A stretch of DNA of 64,000 bases. Origin: Demequina sp. NBRC 110055 (lineage in GTDB: Bacteria; Actinomycetota; Actinomycetes; Actinomycetales; Demequinaceae). The notes below the pieces were generated by a model. That model saw nothing but the letters and a program-made list of their open reading frames with translations, searched no databases and was not told the DNA's origin. Location: NCBI RefSeq assembly GCF_002090135.1, contig NZ_BBRL01000004.1, positions 1,178,001 to 1,242,000 on the forward strand, in the 5' to 3' direction. Numbering within the stretch: the first letter of the stretch is position 1; every line of letters begins with the position of its first letter. Of the stretch, positions 8,539-16,762 are shown one piece after another. Both the position numbers and the translations under genes were made by a program.

Positions 8539-9732
8539 TTACGCGTTCTCGCGAATGAGTGCCTCGATGCTGTCCACCGACAGCACCTGCTGGATCGCCA
8601 TGGCCGAGGCTCCCGCCACCGCAGCATTGTCCGCGCCGCGCGAGCGCACAATCTGTAGTCCGCCAGAGGCCAACGGCGTCGACCGCGCGTAAATCACCTC
8701 GCGCGCACCCGCGAGGAGGTGCTCGCCTGCGTTCGCGATGGGTCCGCCCAACACGATGACCGCGGGGTTGATGAGGCTCACGCAGGTCGTGAGAACGCGG
8801 CCGATGATGCGGCCGGCATCCCGCACCGCGCGCACCGCCTCGATGTCACCGCGGGTCACCGCCGCGGCGACGTCCTGCGGGCCTGTGACGTCGAGGCCGG
8901 ACTCGCGCAGCCGCGCGGCGATGGCGGGGCCCGCGGCGATCGCCTCGAGGCAGCCCGTCGCTCCACATCGGCACGGGACGTCGTCGGCCTCGGGCACCCA
9001 CACGTGGCCGATGTCTCCAGCGATACCGAGCGCGCCGCGGTGCATGTGGCCGCTGGCAATAACGCCGGCGCCGATGCCCGTCGACACCTTCACGAAGAGC
9101 AGGTCGTCGACATCGGGGAAAAAGGCGTCGTGCTCGCCGACGGCCATGACGTTGACGTCGTTGTCGACCAAGGTCGGCACGCCAAAGGCGCGCGTGAGCA
9201 TGCCGGGCACGTCGAAGCGGTCCCAGCCGGGCATGATCGGCGGGTCGACGGGGAGGCCGGTGGTGTGCTCGACGGGGCCTGGCAGGCCGACGCCAATAGC
9301 GCGCAGGAACCCGGGCGCGGCGTCCAACGCTGCGACCAGGCGGGCGCCCTCCTCGATGACCCAGCCGAGGACGGCTTCTGGGCCCTCGGCTACGGCAATC
9401 GAGGCGACGGAGTCGGTGAGGAGCGTGCCCTGGAGGTCGCTGATGGCGATGTGCGCGTGGGTGGCGCCGATGTCCACGCCCAAGACCCCGTGCTGCGTAC
9501 CGTCGAAGGCGAACTGGCGAGACGGGCGTCCCCCCGTCGACGCGGCATCCGCCACCGGGGTGATCAGGCGCGTGCGCAAGAGCGCGTCGACCCTGGCGGC
9601 CACGGTGGAGCGGGCCAGTCCTGTGAGGGTTGCGAGCTCGGAGCGGGTGCGCGGGCGTCCATCGCGCAGAATCTGGAAGATCTCCGACTGCGCGGAACCG
9701 GTGAGGGTCTCCTGCCCGCGCTGGTCGATCAT
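8539..9732 (-). CDS. ROK family transcriptional repressor
   Basis: A 397-residue protein. Residues about 10-75 form a winged helix-turn-helix (SELATLTGLARSTVAARVDALL), followed by a ROK sugar-kinase-like domain. The phosphate-binding motif LGVDIGATHAHIAI and the zinc motif CRCGATGCLE are both intact. The winged helix marks it as a NagC/XylR-like regulator rather than a pure kinase. ATG 9732 gives the compact start MIDQRGQ; the open frame continues upstream without conserved sequence. It closes the sugar cassette and convergently faces it. It is therefore the likely ligand-responsive repressor of the importer and catabolic genes. Confidence 0.88.
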   Translation of the reverse strand: MIDQRGQETLTGSAQSEIFQILRDGRPRTRSELATLTGLARSTVAARVDALLRTRLITPVADAASTGGRPSRQFAFDGTQHGVLGVDIGATHAHIAISDLQGTLLTDSVASIAVAEGPEAVLGWVIEEGARLVAALDAAPGFLRAIGVGLPGPVEHTTGLPVDPPIMPGWDRFDVPGMLTRAFGVPTLVDNDVNVMAVGEHDAFFPDVDDLLFVKVSTGIGAGVIASGHMHRGALGIAGDIGHVWVPEADDVPCRCGATGCLEAIAAGPAIAARLRESGLDVTGPQDVAAAVTRGDIEAVRAVRDAGRIIGRVLTTCVSLINPAVIVLGGPIANAGEHLLAGAREVIYARSTPLASGGLQIVRSRGADNAAVAGASAMAIQQVLSVDSIEALIRENA

Positions 9733-9780
9733 CTCTCGATCGTATCGGACCGGGTGACCAAAGTGGGCCGTCCGCCACCG

Positions 9781-9827
9781 CACGGACGCGACTTATGTTC
9801 CGCGTTCGTCATAAGTGCGCCTCCGTG
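9781..9827. repeat. 47-bp imperfect inverted repeat
   Basis: CACGGACGCGACTTATG (9781-9797) and CATAAGTGCGCCTCCGTG (9810-9827) form a long stem with one mismatch and one bulge around a 12-base loop. It lies between the DUF389 gene end and the ROK gene start on the same strand. It could act as the DUF389 operon terminator. Size and layout resemble the 49-bp palindromes at 14 and 16 kb, but the sequence differs. Confidence 0.55.
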
Positions 9828-9838
9828 TGGGGGTCACG

Positions 9839-10879
9839 CTAGAAGTTATCGCGTTCGCCGCTCACGTCGAAGGTGTATGACGGGATGAATTCGAGCACGA
9901 TGTCGTCGGCATCGAGTCCGGCACTCTCCATGCCGGCGTAGACCTCATCGACGTCGGGCAACGGGGGAGTGCCCTTGACGACCACGTAGATGACGTTGTC
10001 CTCGCGCGGCGTGACCGAGACGACTGCCCAGCGGGTGTCCACCGTGAGGTCCTCGAGGTACGACTGCACCGACGCGATGCGGCCGCGGTCCTCGATGGCC
10101 TTCGCCGTCGACCACGCGAGCGGGCCGGACACGAGCAGCACCAGCGACGCGGTCGTGAGGTAAACACGGACGCGGCGGCGGCGCTCGGCCTCCATGTCCT
10201 CCACCTCGAGCAGCCTCAACTTCGAATACCCGTAGATCGCCATGACGATCGCGCCGGTCGCGAGGATCGCGGCCACGTTGGTCACGAAGAGCAGGAGCGC
10301 CCCCAGCGCCTGCGACCACGCGCCGGACTCGAGGGTGAGGCCCACCACGCACAGCGGCGGGACCAAGGAGATTGCGATGGCGACGCCTGGCAGCGTGTCC
10401 GAGATGTCGGAGCGCACCAGCGCTATCGATCCCACGACGCCCGTGGCGAGCGCCGCGAACAGGTCGACGAGCCCGGGCGACACGCGCCCCGCGATCTGAC
10501 CGTTCGTGGAGGCGAGCATGGGCTGCACGAGGAGGAGCCCCAGCAGGAAGCCGACGCCGACGGCCGCCGCCGCGCCCGCACACATGGTGGCGATCGAGCG
10601 GATGAGTTGGCGACGGTCTCCCAAGACTGTGGAGAGCATGGTCCCCTGGATGGGGCGCATGAGCGGCGCGACGATCATTGCGCCGATCACCGTGGCGGTC
10701 GAATCGGCCGCGATGCCCGCCGTCGCGATGGCCGCGGCAAGAATGAGGAGCAGCCAGAAGCGGGTGTACTGCGCGCGGACGCGGTCCCCCTCGAAGAGGA
10801 CCGCGTCGCGCATGTAGTCGACGCTATTGAGCTTCCCTGACCAGCGAGTTTCCCGAATCAGGGAAGCCCAACCGGTCAT
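9839..10879 (-). CDS. DUF389 membrane protein
   Basis: A 346-residue integral membrane protein. The DUF389 hallmark STATVIGAMIVAPLMRPI lies near residues 60-77 and is followed by several further transmembrane segments to about residue 245. The last ~90 residues are predicted soluble. The biochemical function of the family is unknown. The start ATG overlaps the stop of the SHOCT gene (ATGA), so the genes form an operon. No signal peptide is evident. Confidence 0.85.
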   Translation of the reverse strand: MTGWASLIRETRWSGKLNSVDYMRDAVLFEGDRVRAQYTRFWLLLILAAAIATAGIAADSTATVIGAMIVAPLMRPIQGTMLSTVLGDRRQLIRSIATMCAGAAAAVGVGFLLGLLLVQPMLASTNGQIAGRVSPGLVDLFAALATGVVGSIALVRSDISDTLPGVAIAISLVPPLCVVGLTLESGAWSQALGALLLFVTNVAAILATGAIVMAIYGYSKLRLLEVEDMEAERRRRVRVYLTTASLVLLVSGPLAWSTAKAIEDRGRIASVQSYLEDLTVDTRWAVVSVTPREDNVIYVVVKGTPPLPDVDEVYAGMESAGLDADDIVLEFIPSYTFDVSGERDNF

Positions 10880-11241
10880 CCGAGGAGCTTCGCCTTCGCG
10901 GCAGCGAACTCGTCGTCGCTGAGGATCCCTGCGTTCTTCATGTCGGCCAGCTTGGACAGCTGTGCCATGAGGTCGTCACCGGCCGAGGAGGCGGGTGCGG
11001 CAGGTGCCGCGGGTGCGGCCTGCTGGGCCGCGAGCTGCGCCTGCATGGCGGCCAGCTGAGCCTGGTTGTCCTGCACCTGCTGAGCCTGGGCCTGTTCAAC
11101 GTACTGCTGCTCCTGGCGGGCCTGCGCGCGGCCGGCCTGCCGGCGAGCGACGTTGCCGGACACCGCGGTGGCGGTGCCCGAGATGACGGCCGTGCGAGCC
11201 ATCGTGCCGATGAGGCCGGGGCGGCCAATCCTGCGGGGCAT
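10876..11241 (-). CDS. SHOCT-domain protein
   Basis: A 121-residue protein. A basic N-terminus (MPRRIGRPGLIGTMARTAV) leads into a Gln/Ala-rich helical stretch (about 38-85). The C-terminal SHOCT motif is a short helical module: LSKLADMKNAGILSDDEF, then AAKAKLLG. SHOCT modules occur at protein ends and may mediate oligomerisation; no enzyme activity is implied. ATG 11241 has GAGGAG upstream and lies one base after the previous stop. It is the middle gene of a three-gene minus-strand operon. Confidence 0.83.
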   Translation of the reverse strand: MPRRIGRPGLIGTMARTAVISGTATAVSGNVARRQAGRAQARQEQQYVEQAQAQQVQDNQAQLAAMQAQLAAQQAAPAAPAAPASSAGDDLMAQLSKLADMKNAGILSDDEFAAAKAKLLG

Positions 11242-11242
11242 G

Positions 11243-11686
11243 TTAGTTCTCCTCGTTTTCGAGCGCCTCGATCTCGGCGAGAACCTCGCTGACGACCGGG
11301 CCGGGGACGCGGATGGACTCGGCGAGTTCGCCGCCGGCGGCGAAGACGGCGTCACGCAGGGGCTTCACCCACGTGTGCTCGAACACCAGGATCGCCGCCG
11401 CGCCGCCCACGGGCAGTTCTCCCGCGAGTTCGTCGACGTCCTCCGCGGACACCAGGCCGTCGATGCGGTCCGCCAGTGCCGCGAGGCGCGACACCTCGGA
11501 GTCGTCGCCGACCTGGTCCAGCTCCAGATAGTCGAGCTCATCCTCGGCGGTGCGACGCACGAACAGGCCATCCACGATGCTGATGGTGCCGGCGTCGACC
11601 AGGGTGCCTAGCTCCTGGACGATCTCGCCCTTGAAGGTGCCGGACTCAAAGCCGATCACCACGATTTCGATGGGTCCGAGGGTCAT
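11243..11686 (-). CDS. DUF6325/DUF1269-like small acidic protein
   Basis: A 147-residue protein beginning MTLGPIEIVVIGFESGTFKG. It resembles actinobacterial proteins often found beside SHOCT proteins. The pattern is an alternating beta-alpha fold with many Glu and Asp. It has no transmembrane segment and no catalytic motif that I recognise. ATG 11686 has GAGAGGA about ten bases upstream. It is the first gene of the operon with the SHOCT and DUF389 genes. The family name rests on general resemblance. Confidence 0.7.
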   Translation of the reverse strand: MTLGPIEIVVIGFESGTFKGEIVQELGTLVDAGTISIVDGLFVRRTAEDELDYLELDQVGDDSEVSRLAALADRIDGLVSAEDVDELAGELPVGGAAAILVFEHTWVKPLRDAVFAAGGELAESIRVPGPVVSEVLAEIEALENEEN

Positions 11687-12054
11687 GGACCGCACATCCT
11701 CTCGTTGGTTGCCGACGCGCCGTCGGCGGCTCGTCAGCTTGAGGCTATTGCGCGGCGGTGGCGCCAGCAAGATGGACGCGCAGATTCCTCTGCTGTGGCA
11801 CCGTGACATCCGGGGCACCCGCAGGTTCGCGCGCGTGCGCCACGCCCGGACATCACGCTGGTTGAGCCGCCGAACCGCCGGGTGCTAACCTGGCCATGTT
11901 CCTCCCGGCAGACACAGGTCGCGGGTGAGGAACGATTCCCAGACTTTGAAGCGTCAGCGGACGACGGCGTACGCGCATACCCGGATGCTTTGAGGGGATC
12001 ACTCGCATTCACATTCTCTAGAGCCGCCCCGGCTCGTGCGAGGGAAGGAACAGT
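11687..12054 (+). promoter_or_regulatory. Rho upstream region with candidate promoter
   Basis: This 368-bp gap holds the divergent starts of the DUF6325-like operon and rho. For rho, TTGAGC (11862-11867) and TAACCT (11886-11891) are spaced 18 bases, leaving a leader of about 155 bases. A long rho leader is expected where Rho autoregulates by attenuation. AGGGAAGGA at 12041-12049 is the ribosome-binding site. I see no other gene in the gap. Confidence 0.45.
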
Positions 12055-13941
12055 GTGACCGACACCACCGTGGCCAGCGCGGACAACAGCGCGGCCCTCA
12101 GCGCCATGAAGCTCCCCCAGTTGCAGGCACTCGCCTCCGAACTGGGCGTCTCTGGCGTCAAGAAGATGCGTAAGGGTGACCTCATCGAGGCCATCAAGAA
12201 CGGCGGAGCCGCCCCGGCCAAGCCCGCCACCGCCCCGAAGAAGGAGCGGGCCTCGAAGGCCGGCGCCGCAGCCGCCAAGGCCGCCGCACCCGCCGCCGAT
12301 GCGTCCGGGCAGGCTTCCGAGCCTGCCCGCTCCGCCCAGGCGAGCGAGGCCGCGGCCCACGCCACGGCATCGGCCCCCGCCTCCGGCGAGGCGGCGGACA
12401 AGCCCGCCGCGCAGCGCTCGCGCCGCAGCCAGTCGCAGGGCGGCCAGCCTCAGAACGCGCGCCAGGACGGCCGCGACTCGCAGGCAGCCCAGGCCGACAC
12501 TCAGCGCCGCAACGAGCAGGACGACCGCTCCGAGCGAGCGCGCCGTGCCGCCGAGGCACTGCAGCTGCCCGGAGCCGAGAAGCCCGAGGCCAAGGACGCT
12601 CAGGACGACCGCCAGGGTGACAATCAGAACCGCGCGAGCGACGATGACGACGAGCGTGGTGGGCGCCGCCGCCGTGGCCGCGGTCGCGGCCGTGGGCGTG
12701 GCCGTGAGCGCGATGAGCAGGCTTCCGGCCAGGGAGGCCAGAGCCTGCGCCAGGACGAGGATGACGTCCACGACGACGATGAGTTGACGCCCGTCGGCGG
12801 CATCATCGACATTCTCGACAACTACGCTTTCGTACGCACCACCGGCTACCTCTCGGGCAAGTCGGACGTGTACGTGTCCATGAACCAGGTCAAGAAGTAC
12901 GGCCTGCGCAAGGGTGACGCGATCACTGGCGCCGTGCGTCCTCCCCGTCCGGGCGACCGCGGCCAGCGCCAGAAGTTCAACGCGCTGGCGCACGTCGAGA
13001 CGGTCAACGGTGTGACGCCCGAGGAGGCCAGGAACCGCAAGGAGTTCGGCGACCTCACCCCGCTGTACCCCCAGGAGCGTCTGCACCTCGAGACCGAGTC
13101 GCGCCTGCTGTCGACCCGCGTGATCGACATCGTCGCGCCCATCGGCAAGGGTCAGCGCGGCCTCATCGTGTCGCCGCCCAAGGCCGGCAAGACGCTGATC
13201 ATGCAGAACATCGCCAACGCGATCGCGGCGAACAACCCCGAGGTGCACCTCATGGTGGTCCTCGTCGACGAGCGCCCCGAGGAGGTCACCGACTTCCAGC
13301 GCTCGGTCAAGGGTGAGGTCATCGCGTCGACGTTCGACCGTCCCGCCTCCGACCACACCCAGGTTGCCGAGCTCGCGATCGAGCGCGCCAAGCGTCTGGT
13401 GGAGTTGGGCCAGGACGTCGTGGTGCTGCTCGACGGCATCACCCGCCTGGGTCGCGCTTACAACCTGTCCGCACCCGCATCGGGCCGCATCCTGTCCGGT
13501 GGCGTGGACTCGGCGGCGCTGTACCCGCCCAAGAAGTTCTTCGGCGCGGCGCGCAACATCGAGAACGGCGGCTCGCTGACCATCCTCGCGACCGCGCTCG
13601 TCGACACCGGCTCCAAGATGGACGAGGTGATCTTCGAGGAGTTCAAGGGCACCGGCAACATGGAGCTGCGCCTCTCGCGCCAGCTCGCGGACCGCCGCAT
13701 CTTCCCGGCCGTGGACGTGAACTCGTCCGGCACGCGCCGCGAGGAGATTCTGGTCTCGAACGAGGAACTCAAGGTCATGTGGAAGCTGCGCCGCGTGCTC
13801 ACCGCGCTCGACGCGCAGGCCGCGACCGAGCTGCTGCTGGGCAAGTTGCGCGAGAACAAGTCGAACGCCGAGTTCCTGATGCAGGTCGCCAAGACCACGC
13901 CGGGCAAGGACGACCTCGACAACGAGCTCACCACGAAGTAG
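12055..13941 (+). CDS. rho: Transcription termination factor Rho
   Basis: A 628-residue RNA-dependent ATPase that ends untranslated transcripts. Residues about 18-46 are the Rho N-terminal helical domain (KLPQLQALASELGVSG). A low-complexity insertion of about 190 residues, rich in Ala, Gln, Arg and Asp, follows and ends in an RGRGRGRGRGR tract. The cold-shock-like RNA-binding domain starts near 247 (GGIIDILDNYAFVRTTGYLS). The ATPase core has PPKAGKTLIM near 373. Long basic insertions are characteristic of actinobacterial Rho and are thought to widen RNA binding. The start is GTG with a good ribosome-binding site. A 14-mer repeat copy lies inside the insertion (12362-12375). Confidence 0.97.
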   Translation: MTDTTVASADNSAALSAMKLPQLQALASELGVSGVKKMRKGDLIEAIKNGGAAPAKPATAPKKERASKAGAAAAKAAAPAADASGQASEPARSAQASEAAAHATASAPASGEAADKPAAQRSRRSQSQGGQPQNARQDGRDSQAAQADTQRRNEQDDRSERARRAAEALQLPGAEKPEAKDAQDDRQGDNQNRASDDDDERGGRRRRGRGRGRGRGRERDEQASGQGGQSLRQDEDDVHDDDELTPVGGIIDILDNYAFVRTTGYLSGKSDVYVSMNQVKKYGLRKGDAITGAVRPPRPGDRGQRQKFNALAHVETVNGVTPEEARNRKEFGDLTPLYPQERLHLETESRLLSTRVIDIVAPIGKGQRGLIVSPPKAGKTLIMQNIANAIAANNPEVHLMVVLVDERPEEVTDFQRSVKGEVIASTFDRPASDHTQVAELAIERAKRLVELGQDVVVLLDGITRLGRAYNLSAPASGRILSGGVDSAALYPPKKFFGAARNIENGGSLTILATALVDTGSKMDEVIFEEFKGTGNMELRLSRQLADRRIFPAVDVNSSGTRREEILVSNEELKVMWKLRRVLTALDAQAATELLLGKLRENKSNAEFLMQVAKTTPGKDDLDNELTTK

Positions 13942-13979
13942 GCGGCACGCGGCCCCGACGGACCGCGCTGCTCTCGCCA

Positions 13980-14018
13980 GGGCCCCGGAGCCTTCCCTTG
14001 TGGGAGGCGCCGGGGCCC
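13980..14018 (+). terminator. Hairpin after rho
   Basis: The arms 13980-13997 and 14002-14018 (GGGCCCCGG...CCGGGGCCC) form a stem of about 17 bp with one bulge and a 4-base loop, 39 bases after the rho stop. Confidence 0.7.
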
Positions 14019-14061
14019 TCGCGTCTTTCTGCCCCGAGCCGCCCCGCGCGCCTCGCTCCTG

Positions 14062-14110
14062 GCGGGACATGAGGGTCGAAAATCGCCCGAATCCGACCTT
14101 CATGTCCCGC
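14062..14110. repeat. 49-bp palindromic repeat, copy 1
   Basis: Arms GCGGGACATGAGGGTCG (14062-14078) and CGACCTTCATGTCCCGC (14094-14110) pair at 16 of 17 positions. The 15-base loop is AAAATCGCCCGAATC. Copy 2 at 16445-16493 is almost identical, including the loop, and a half copy lies at 15433-15450. Confidence 0.85.
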
Positions 14111-14120
14111 TACGAGGCAC

Positions 14121-14615
14121 TCACCGGTCCACGACGGCCGATGCCAGCGTGTCCTCAAGCGCGGCCCGCGCCTTCGCATAGCGCGACCGCGCTGGCGAGG
14201 CTTTCGTGCCCAGGACGCATGCTGCGTCGACGATCGAGAGACCTTCCCAGTGAATGAGCTCGACGAGTTCGCGTTGGGGCTCCGGGAGGGACGCGATCGC
14301 GGCACGCACGTCGAGGACGAGCGCCTCGTCGGTGTCGGGCGGTGCCACGGCGAGTACCGCTACGCGCTCCGTCAGTCTCAACCGGCGCGATTCGTCGCGC
14401 CTGTGCCCGCGGAGGCACATCCGCGCGATCCCGAAGAGCCATAGGCGCGTCTGGCCGTCCTCGCTCGGCGCATCGGCTCGCCGTCGCCAGGCCACGAGCA
14501 TGGTCTCGCCCAACAGGTCGGCGGCGGCATCGGGGGAGCGGCGCTGGAGGTAGCGGAGGATGTCGGGCCCGTGCGTGTGCAGGTCGCCCGCGAACTGATC
14601 GTCGGCGGCACTCAC
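14121..14615 (-). CDS. ECF-like RNA polymerase sigma factor
   Basis: A 164-residue sigma-70 family protein. Region 2 is recognisable at about 30-65 (DLLGETMLVAWRRR ... WLFGIARMCLRGHRR). Region 4 lies at about 105-155 (LPEPQRELVELIHWEGLSI), with a helix-turn-helix. It lacks regions 1 and 3, as ECF factors do. The GTG start overlaps the stop of the upstream gene (GAGTGAGTG). The upstream gene encodes a membrane-anchored protein that may be its anti-sigma partner. The usual order is sigma first, so the reversed order here is noteworthy. The target promoters are unknown. Confidence 0.8.
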   Translation of the reverse strand: MSAADDQFAGDLHTHGPDILRYLQRRSPDAAADLLGETMLVAWRRRADAPSEDGQTRLWLFGIARMCLRGHRRDESRRLRLTERVAVLAVAPPDTDEALVLDVRAAIASLPEPQRELVELIHWEGLSIVDAACVLGTKASPARSRYAKARAALEDTLASAVVDR

Positions 14616-15325
14616 TCGCCCACCTCGCAGGCTGAGTCCGGGACAAGATCGCTGAGTGGGTCGACGAGGTCGGACTCAAGGCCATCCAGGATGAGCCGGG
14701 AGTAGGCGTGCTCGAATGTTTCGTTGGTATGAGTCGAGGTCATGGGCACGCCCTCGAGCTCCGATGTGCCAGCGTCGAGGTCGAGGCGTGCGATTTCGTC
14801 GTAGGCGAGCTCGATCCACGAGGCCCACGTGCTTCTGTCTGCGATCTCCTGCTTGCGCTCGTCCTCGTCGTACCGTGCCATGAACTCGGCGCGCACTGCG
14901 CCACCGTCGGCCTCGAGCAACGATGCGGGATCGCTCAGCCGCGAGCGGATCTCGGTTTCCTGCGCCTTGGAAAGCTCAGATGTCACGAGACGCGCCGCGC
15001 AGCGGTAGCCATCGGCATCCGTATAGGTCCACTCGATCTGAGCGGGCATCGCGTTCCACTGCTCGGTGGAGAGCATGAATGGATCTGGCTCGGTACGCCT
15101 ATCCGGGAGTACCGCTGCGGCCCCCGCTCCTCCTAGGGCGATTACCGCTACCGCGGCGCCCGTCCATAGCGCGCGGCGTCGCCAGCGCCGGCGTGGAGTG
15201 GCCGCGGCGCGCGCCTCGTCGACGAGCGCGCTGATTGCTGCGTCCATCGCGGGCCCGTCAGGCGTGGACGGAGGCGCCGATCGCGCGAGCAGGTGGTCAA
15301 GGTCGTTCATCGGTGATGCATTCAT
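14612..15325 (-). CDS. Single-pass membrane protein, possible anti-sigma factor
   Basis: A 237-residue protein. An N-terminal cytoplasmic part of about 48 residues contains a basic cluster (PRRRWRRR) directly before one transmembrane helix (about 51-70). An acidic extracytoplasmic domain of about 165 residues with two Cys follows. This topology fits a membrane anti-sigma or sensor, and the gene is translationally coupled to the ECF sigma gene. No zinc-type anti-sigma motif (HxxxCxxC) is present, so the role is inference. ATG 15325 is very close to AAGGGG; ATG 15310 is an alternative start. Confidence 0.65.
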   Translation of the reverse strand: MNASPMNDLDHLLARSAPPSTPDGPAMDAAISALVDEARAAATPRRRWRRRALWTGAAVAVIALGGAGAAAVLPDRRTEPDPFMLSTEQWNAMPAQIEWTYTDADGYRCAARLVTSELSKAQETEIRSRLSDPASLLEADGGAVRAEFMARYDEDERKQEIADRSTWASWIELAYDEIARLDLDAGTSELEGVPMTSTHTNETFEHAYSRLILDGLESDLVDPLSDLVPDSACEVGE

Positions 15326-15432
15326 ACCCCTTCATGCCGGGAGTGGGGTCAATCGTCCATGCGCGTTGGCCACAAGTGCGCCGGCGCGAGGGCGAAGGGT
15401 GGGGCCACGGGGATGTGCGTGAATCGAACTCC

Positions 15433-15450
15433 GGCCTTCATGTCCCGCTA
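15433..15450. repeat. Half copy of the 49-bp palindrome, overlapping a stop codon
   Basis: CCTTCATGTCCCGCTACG matches the right arm and flank of copy 1 exactly over 18 bases. On the minus strand it supplies the last codons and the TGA stop (15438-15440) of the DUF559 gene. A matching left arm is not present nearby. Confidence 0.7.
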
Positions 15451-16379
15451 CGGCGTGCAAGACGACCGGCCACGGTCCGCAGGACGCGCTCGCGGCACCA
15501 CTCGGGACGTTGCGTGATGTCGTTCCAGCCAAAGCGCACCACCGAATACCCGGCGGCGGTGAGGTCGGTCTGCCGGTTCCTGTCGTCATTGCGAGCTCTG
15601 ACGGTGGAGTGGAACCGGTCGCCGTCGAGCTCCACCACGACCATGGCGCGGCGATGCAGCATGTCGACGACGGCGCGACGTGGGCCGAACACGAGCGGAA
15701 CCTGCCACTCAAACTCCCTGAACCTCGCGTCAGCAAACGTCTCGTACTTGGCACGCACCTCCAACGGCGACGTTGCGCCATCGCGGAACCAGTTAAGTAC
15801 TTGCTGCAACGCGCTTCGTGACGGGACGCGGTGGGCCTGTGCGAGAGTGCTGGATAACTGGCGGGCGGTGCACACCTTTGTCCAGAGTGCTTGCCAGAGG
15901 AAGTCGAGCCGGTCGCCCGGCGAGCCGACCCGCCATGCGTCGAGGACCGCGTCTTGGGGGACGGTGCAGCCGATCATCTTCGGATAGCTCTTGCGCGTGA
16001 CGCTGTCGCCCTGAATGGTGCGTACCCAGGAAGGGGCTCGCGGGCGGCGCCCATTGATGACTCGCACGTGGGCGACGGCAGGCACGGGCATCGATGGTGC
16101 ATACAAGTGGACAGCCAGCGGGCCGGTGACCAGCCCGGCGGGGTGCCACAGGTTGAGTGCCTCGCCCATGACCACCGGGTGCGCGCGGTGCGCACGACCG
16201 CAGTACACGCCCGGAAGAATCCGCTCCGCGTTGCCGTCATGTACGACGCGCTCGAGCGCGACCCGCGACCAACCGGACACCAAATCCGACCTCGTGAAGG
16301 CATGTGCGTTCGATGCGAGGAATTCGGCGAGCGGTCGATCGCGTGCCATGAGGTCGAGGATGAGGCGCACAACGGCCAT
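15438..16379 (-). CDS. AbiEi-like and DUF559 (Vsr-like endonuclease) domain protein
   Basis: A 313-residue protein. The N-terminal ~90 residues resemble the winged-helix AbiEi antitoxin-type domain (FLASNAHAFTRSDLVSGWS ... ILPGVYCG). The last ~110 residues match DUF559, a relative of the Vsr/PD-(D/E)XK nucleases. The core VVVELDGDRFHS is followed by a conserved R/D pattern and by LTAAGYSVVRFGWNDI. Such proteins are common and variable in Micrococcales; their function is not established. ATG 16379 has GGAAGG eight bases upstream. A half copy of the 49-bp palindrome forms its 3' end, and a full copy lies 65 bases upstream. Confidence 0.8.
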   Translation of the reverse strand: MAVVRLILDLMARDRPLAEFLASNAHAFTRSDLVSGWSRVALERVVHDGNAERILPGVYCGRAHRAHPVVMGEALNLWHPAGLVTGPLAVHLYAPSMPVPAVAHVRVINGRRPRAPSWVRTIQGDSVTRKSYPKMIGCTVPQDAVLDAWRVGSPGDRLDFLWQALWTKVCTARQLSSTLAQAHRVPSRSALQQVLNWFRDGATSPLEVRAKYETFADARFREFEWQVPLVFGPRRAVVDMLHRRAMVVVELDGDRFHSTVRARNDDRNRQTDLTAAGYSVVRFGWNDITQRPEWCRERVLRTVAGRLARRSGT

Positions 16380-16762
16380 CCGACCACCTTCCCGCAGCCT
16401 TCAGAAGCGTTCGGCGCGATCTGTGGACAACGCCGCGCGTCCCAGCGGGACATGAGGGTCGAAAATGGCCCGAATCCGACCCTCATGTCCCGCCAGAATC
16501 CACGGGGCGCATGCGGCCGCCAGCCCCCGCGACTGTGAGGTTTCTGAGAGCGCAAGTCAGATGTTGAATACCCCACAAACCAGGACATTCGCCCCGAACG
16601 GGTGCTACGTCTATTCCCCAGGTCGTGACGATGCGACCTCCGATGGGGACGCCACAGCCCTCATCGAGGCGTCACGCACCAAGGCGGGCCAACCGGACCC
16701 GCCTGGCACGATGCCGGGACCACCACGAGCGGCTCTGGCATCCGATACGCACGGAGGAATGG
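16380..16762. other. Non-coding interval between the DUF559 gene and the M6 protease gene
   Basis: 383 bp separate two divergent genes. It holds the 49-bp palindrome copy 2 near the left end. The remaining ~270 bp are less GC-rich around 16556-16622 and presumably carry the protease promoter, but I see no convincing -35/-10 pair. No small gene with a credible ribosome-binding site is evident. Confidence 0.5.
16445..16493. repeat. 49-bp palindromic repeat, copy 2
   Basis: Arms GCGGGACATGAGGGTCG (16445-16461) and CGACCCTCATGTCCCGC (16477-16493) pair perfectly over 17 bp around AAAATGGCCCGAATC. Only two bases differ from copy 1 (one in the loop, one in the right arm). Loop conservation argues for a true repeat family rather than two chance terminators. 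Confidence 0.88.

Noticed and set aside
12660-12715. A simple RGRGRG-coding repeat as a possible mobile or unstable element
   Set aside because: It is the Arg/Gly-rich end of the Rho insertion, a usual feature of actinobacterial Rho.
11734-14103. A 789-codon open frame antisense to rho
   Set aside because: Rho has all its conserved motifs on the plus strand. The antisense frame has no start signal and no recognisable domain.
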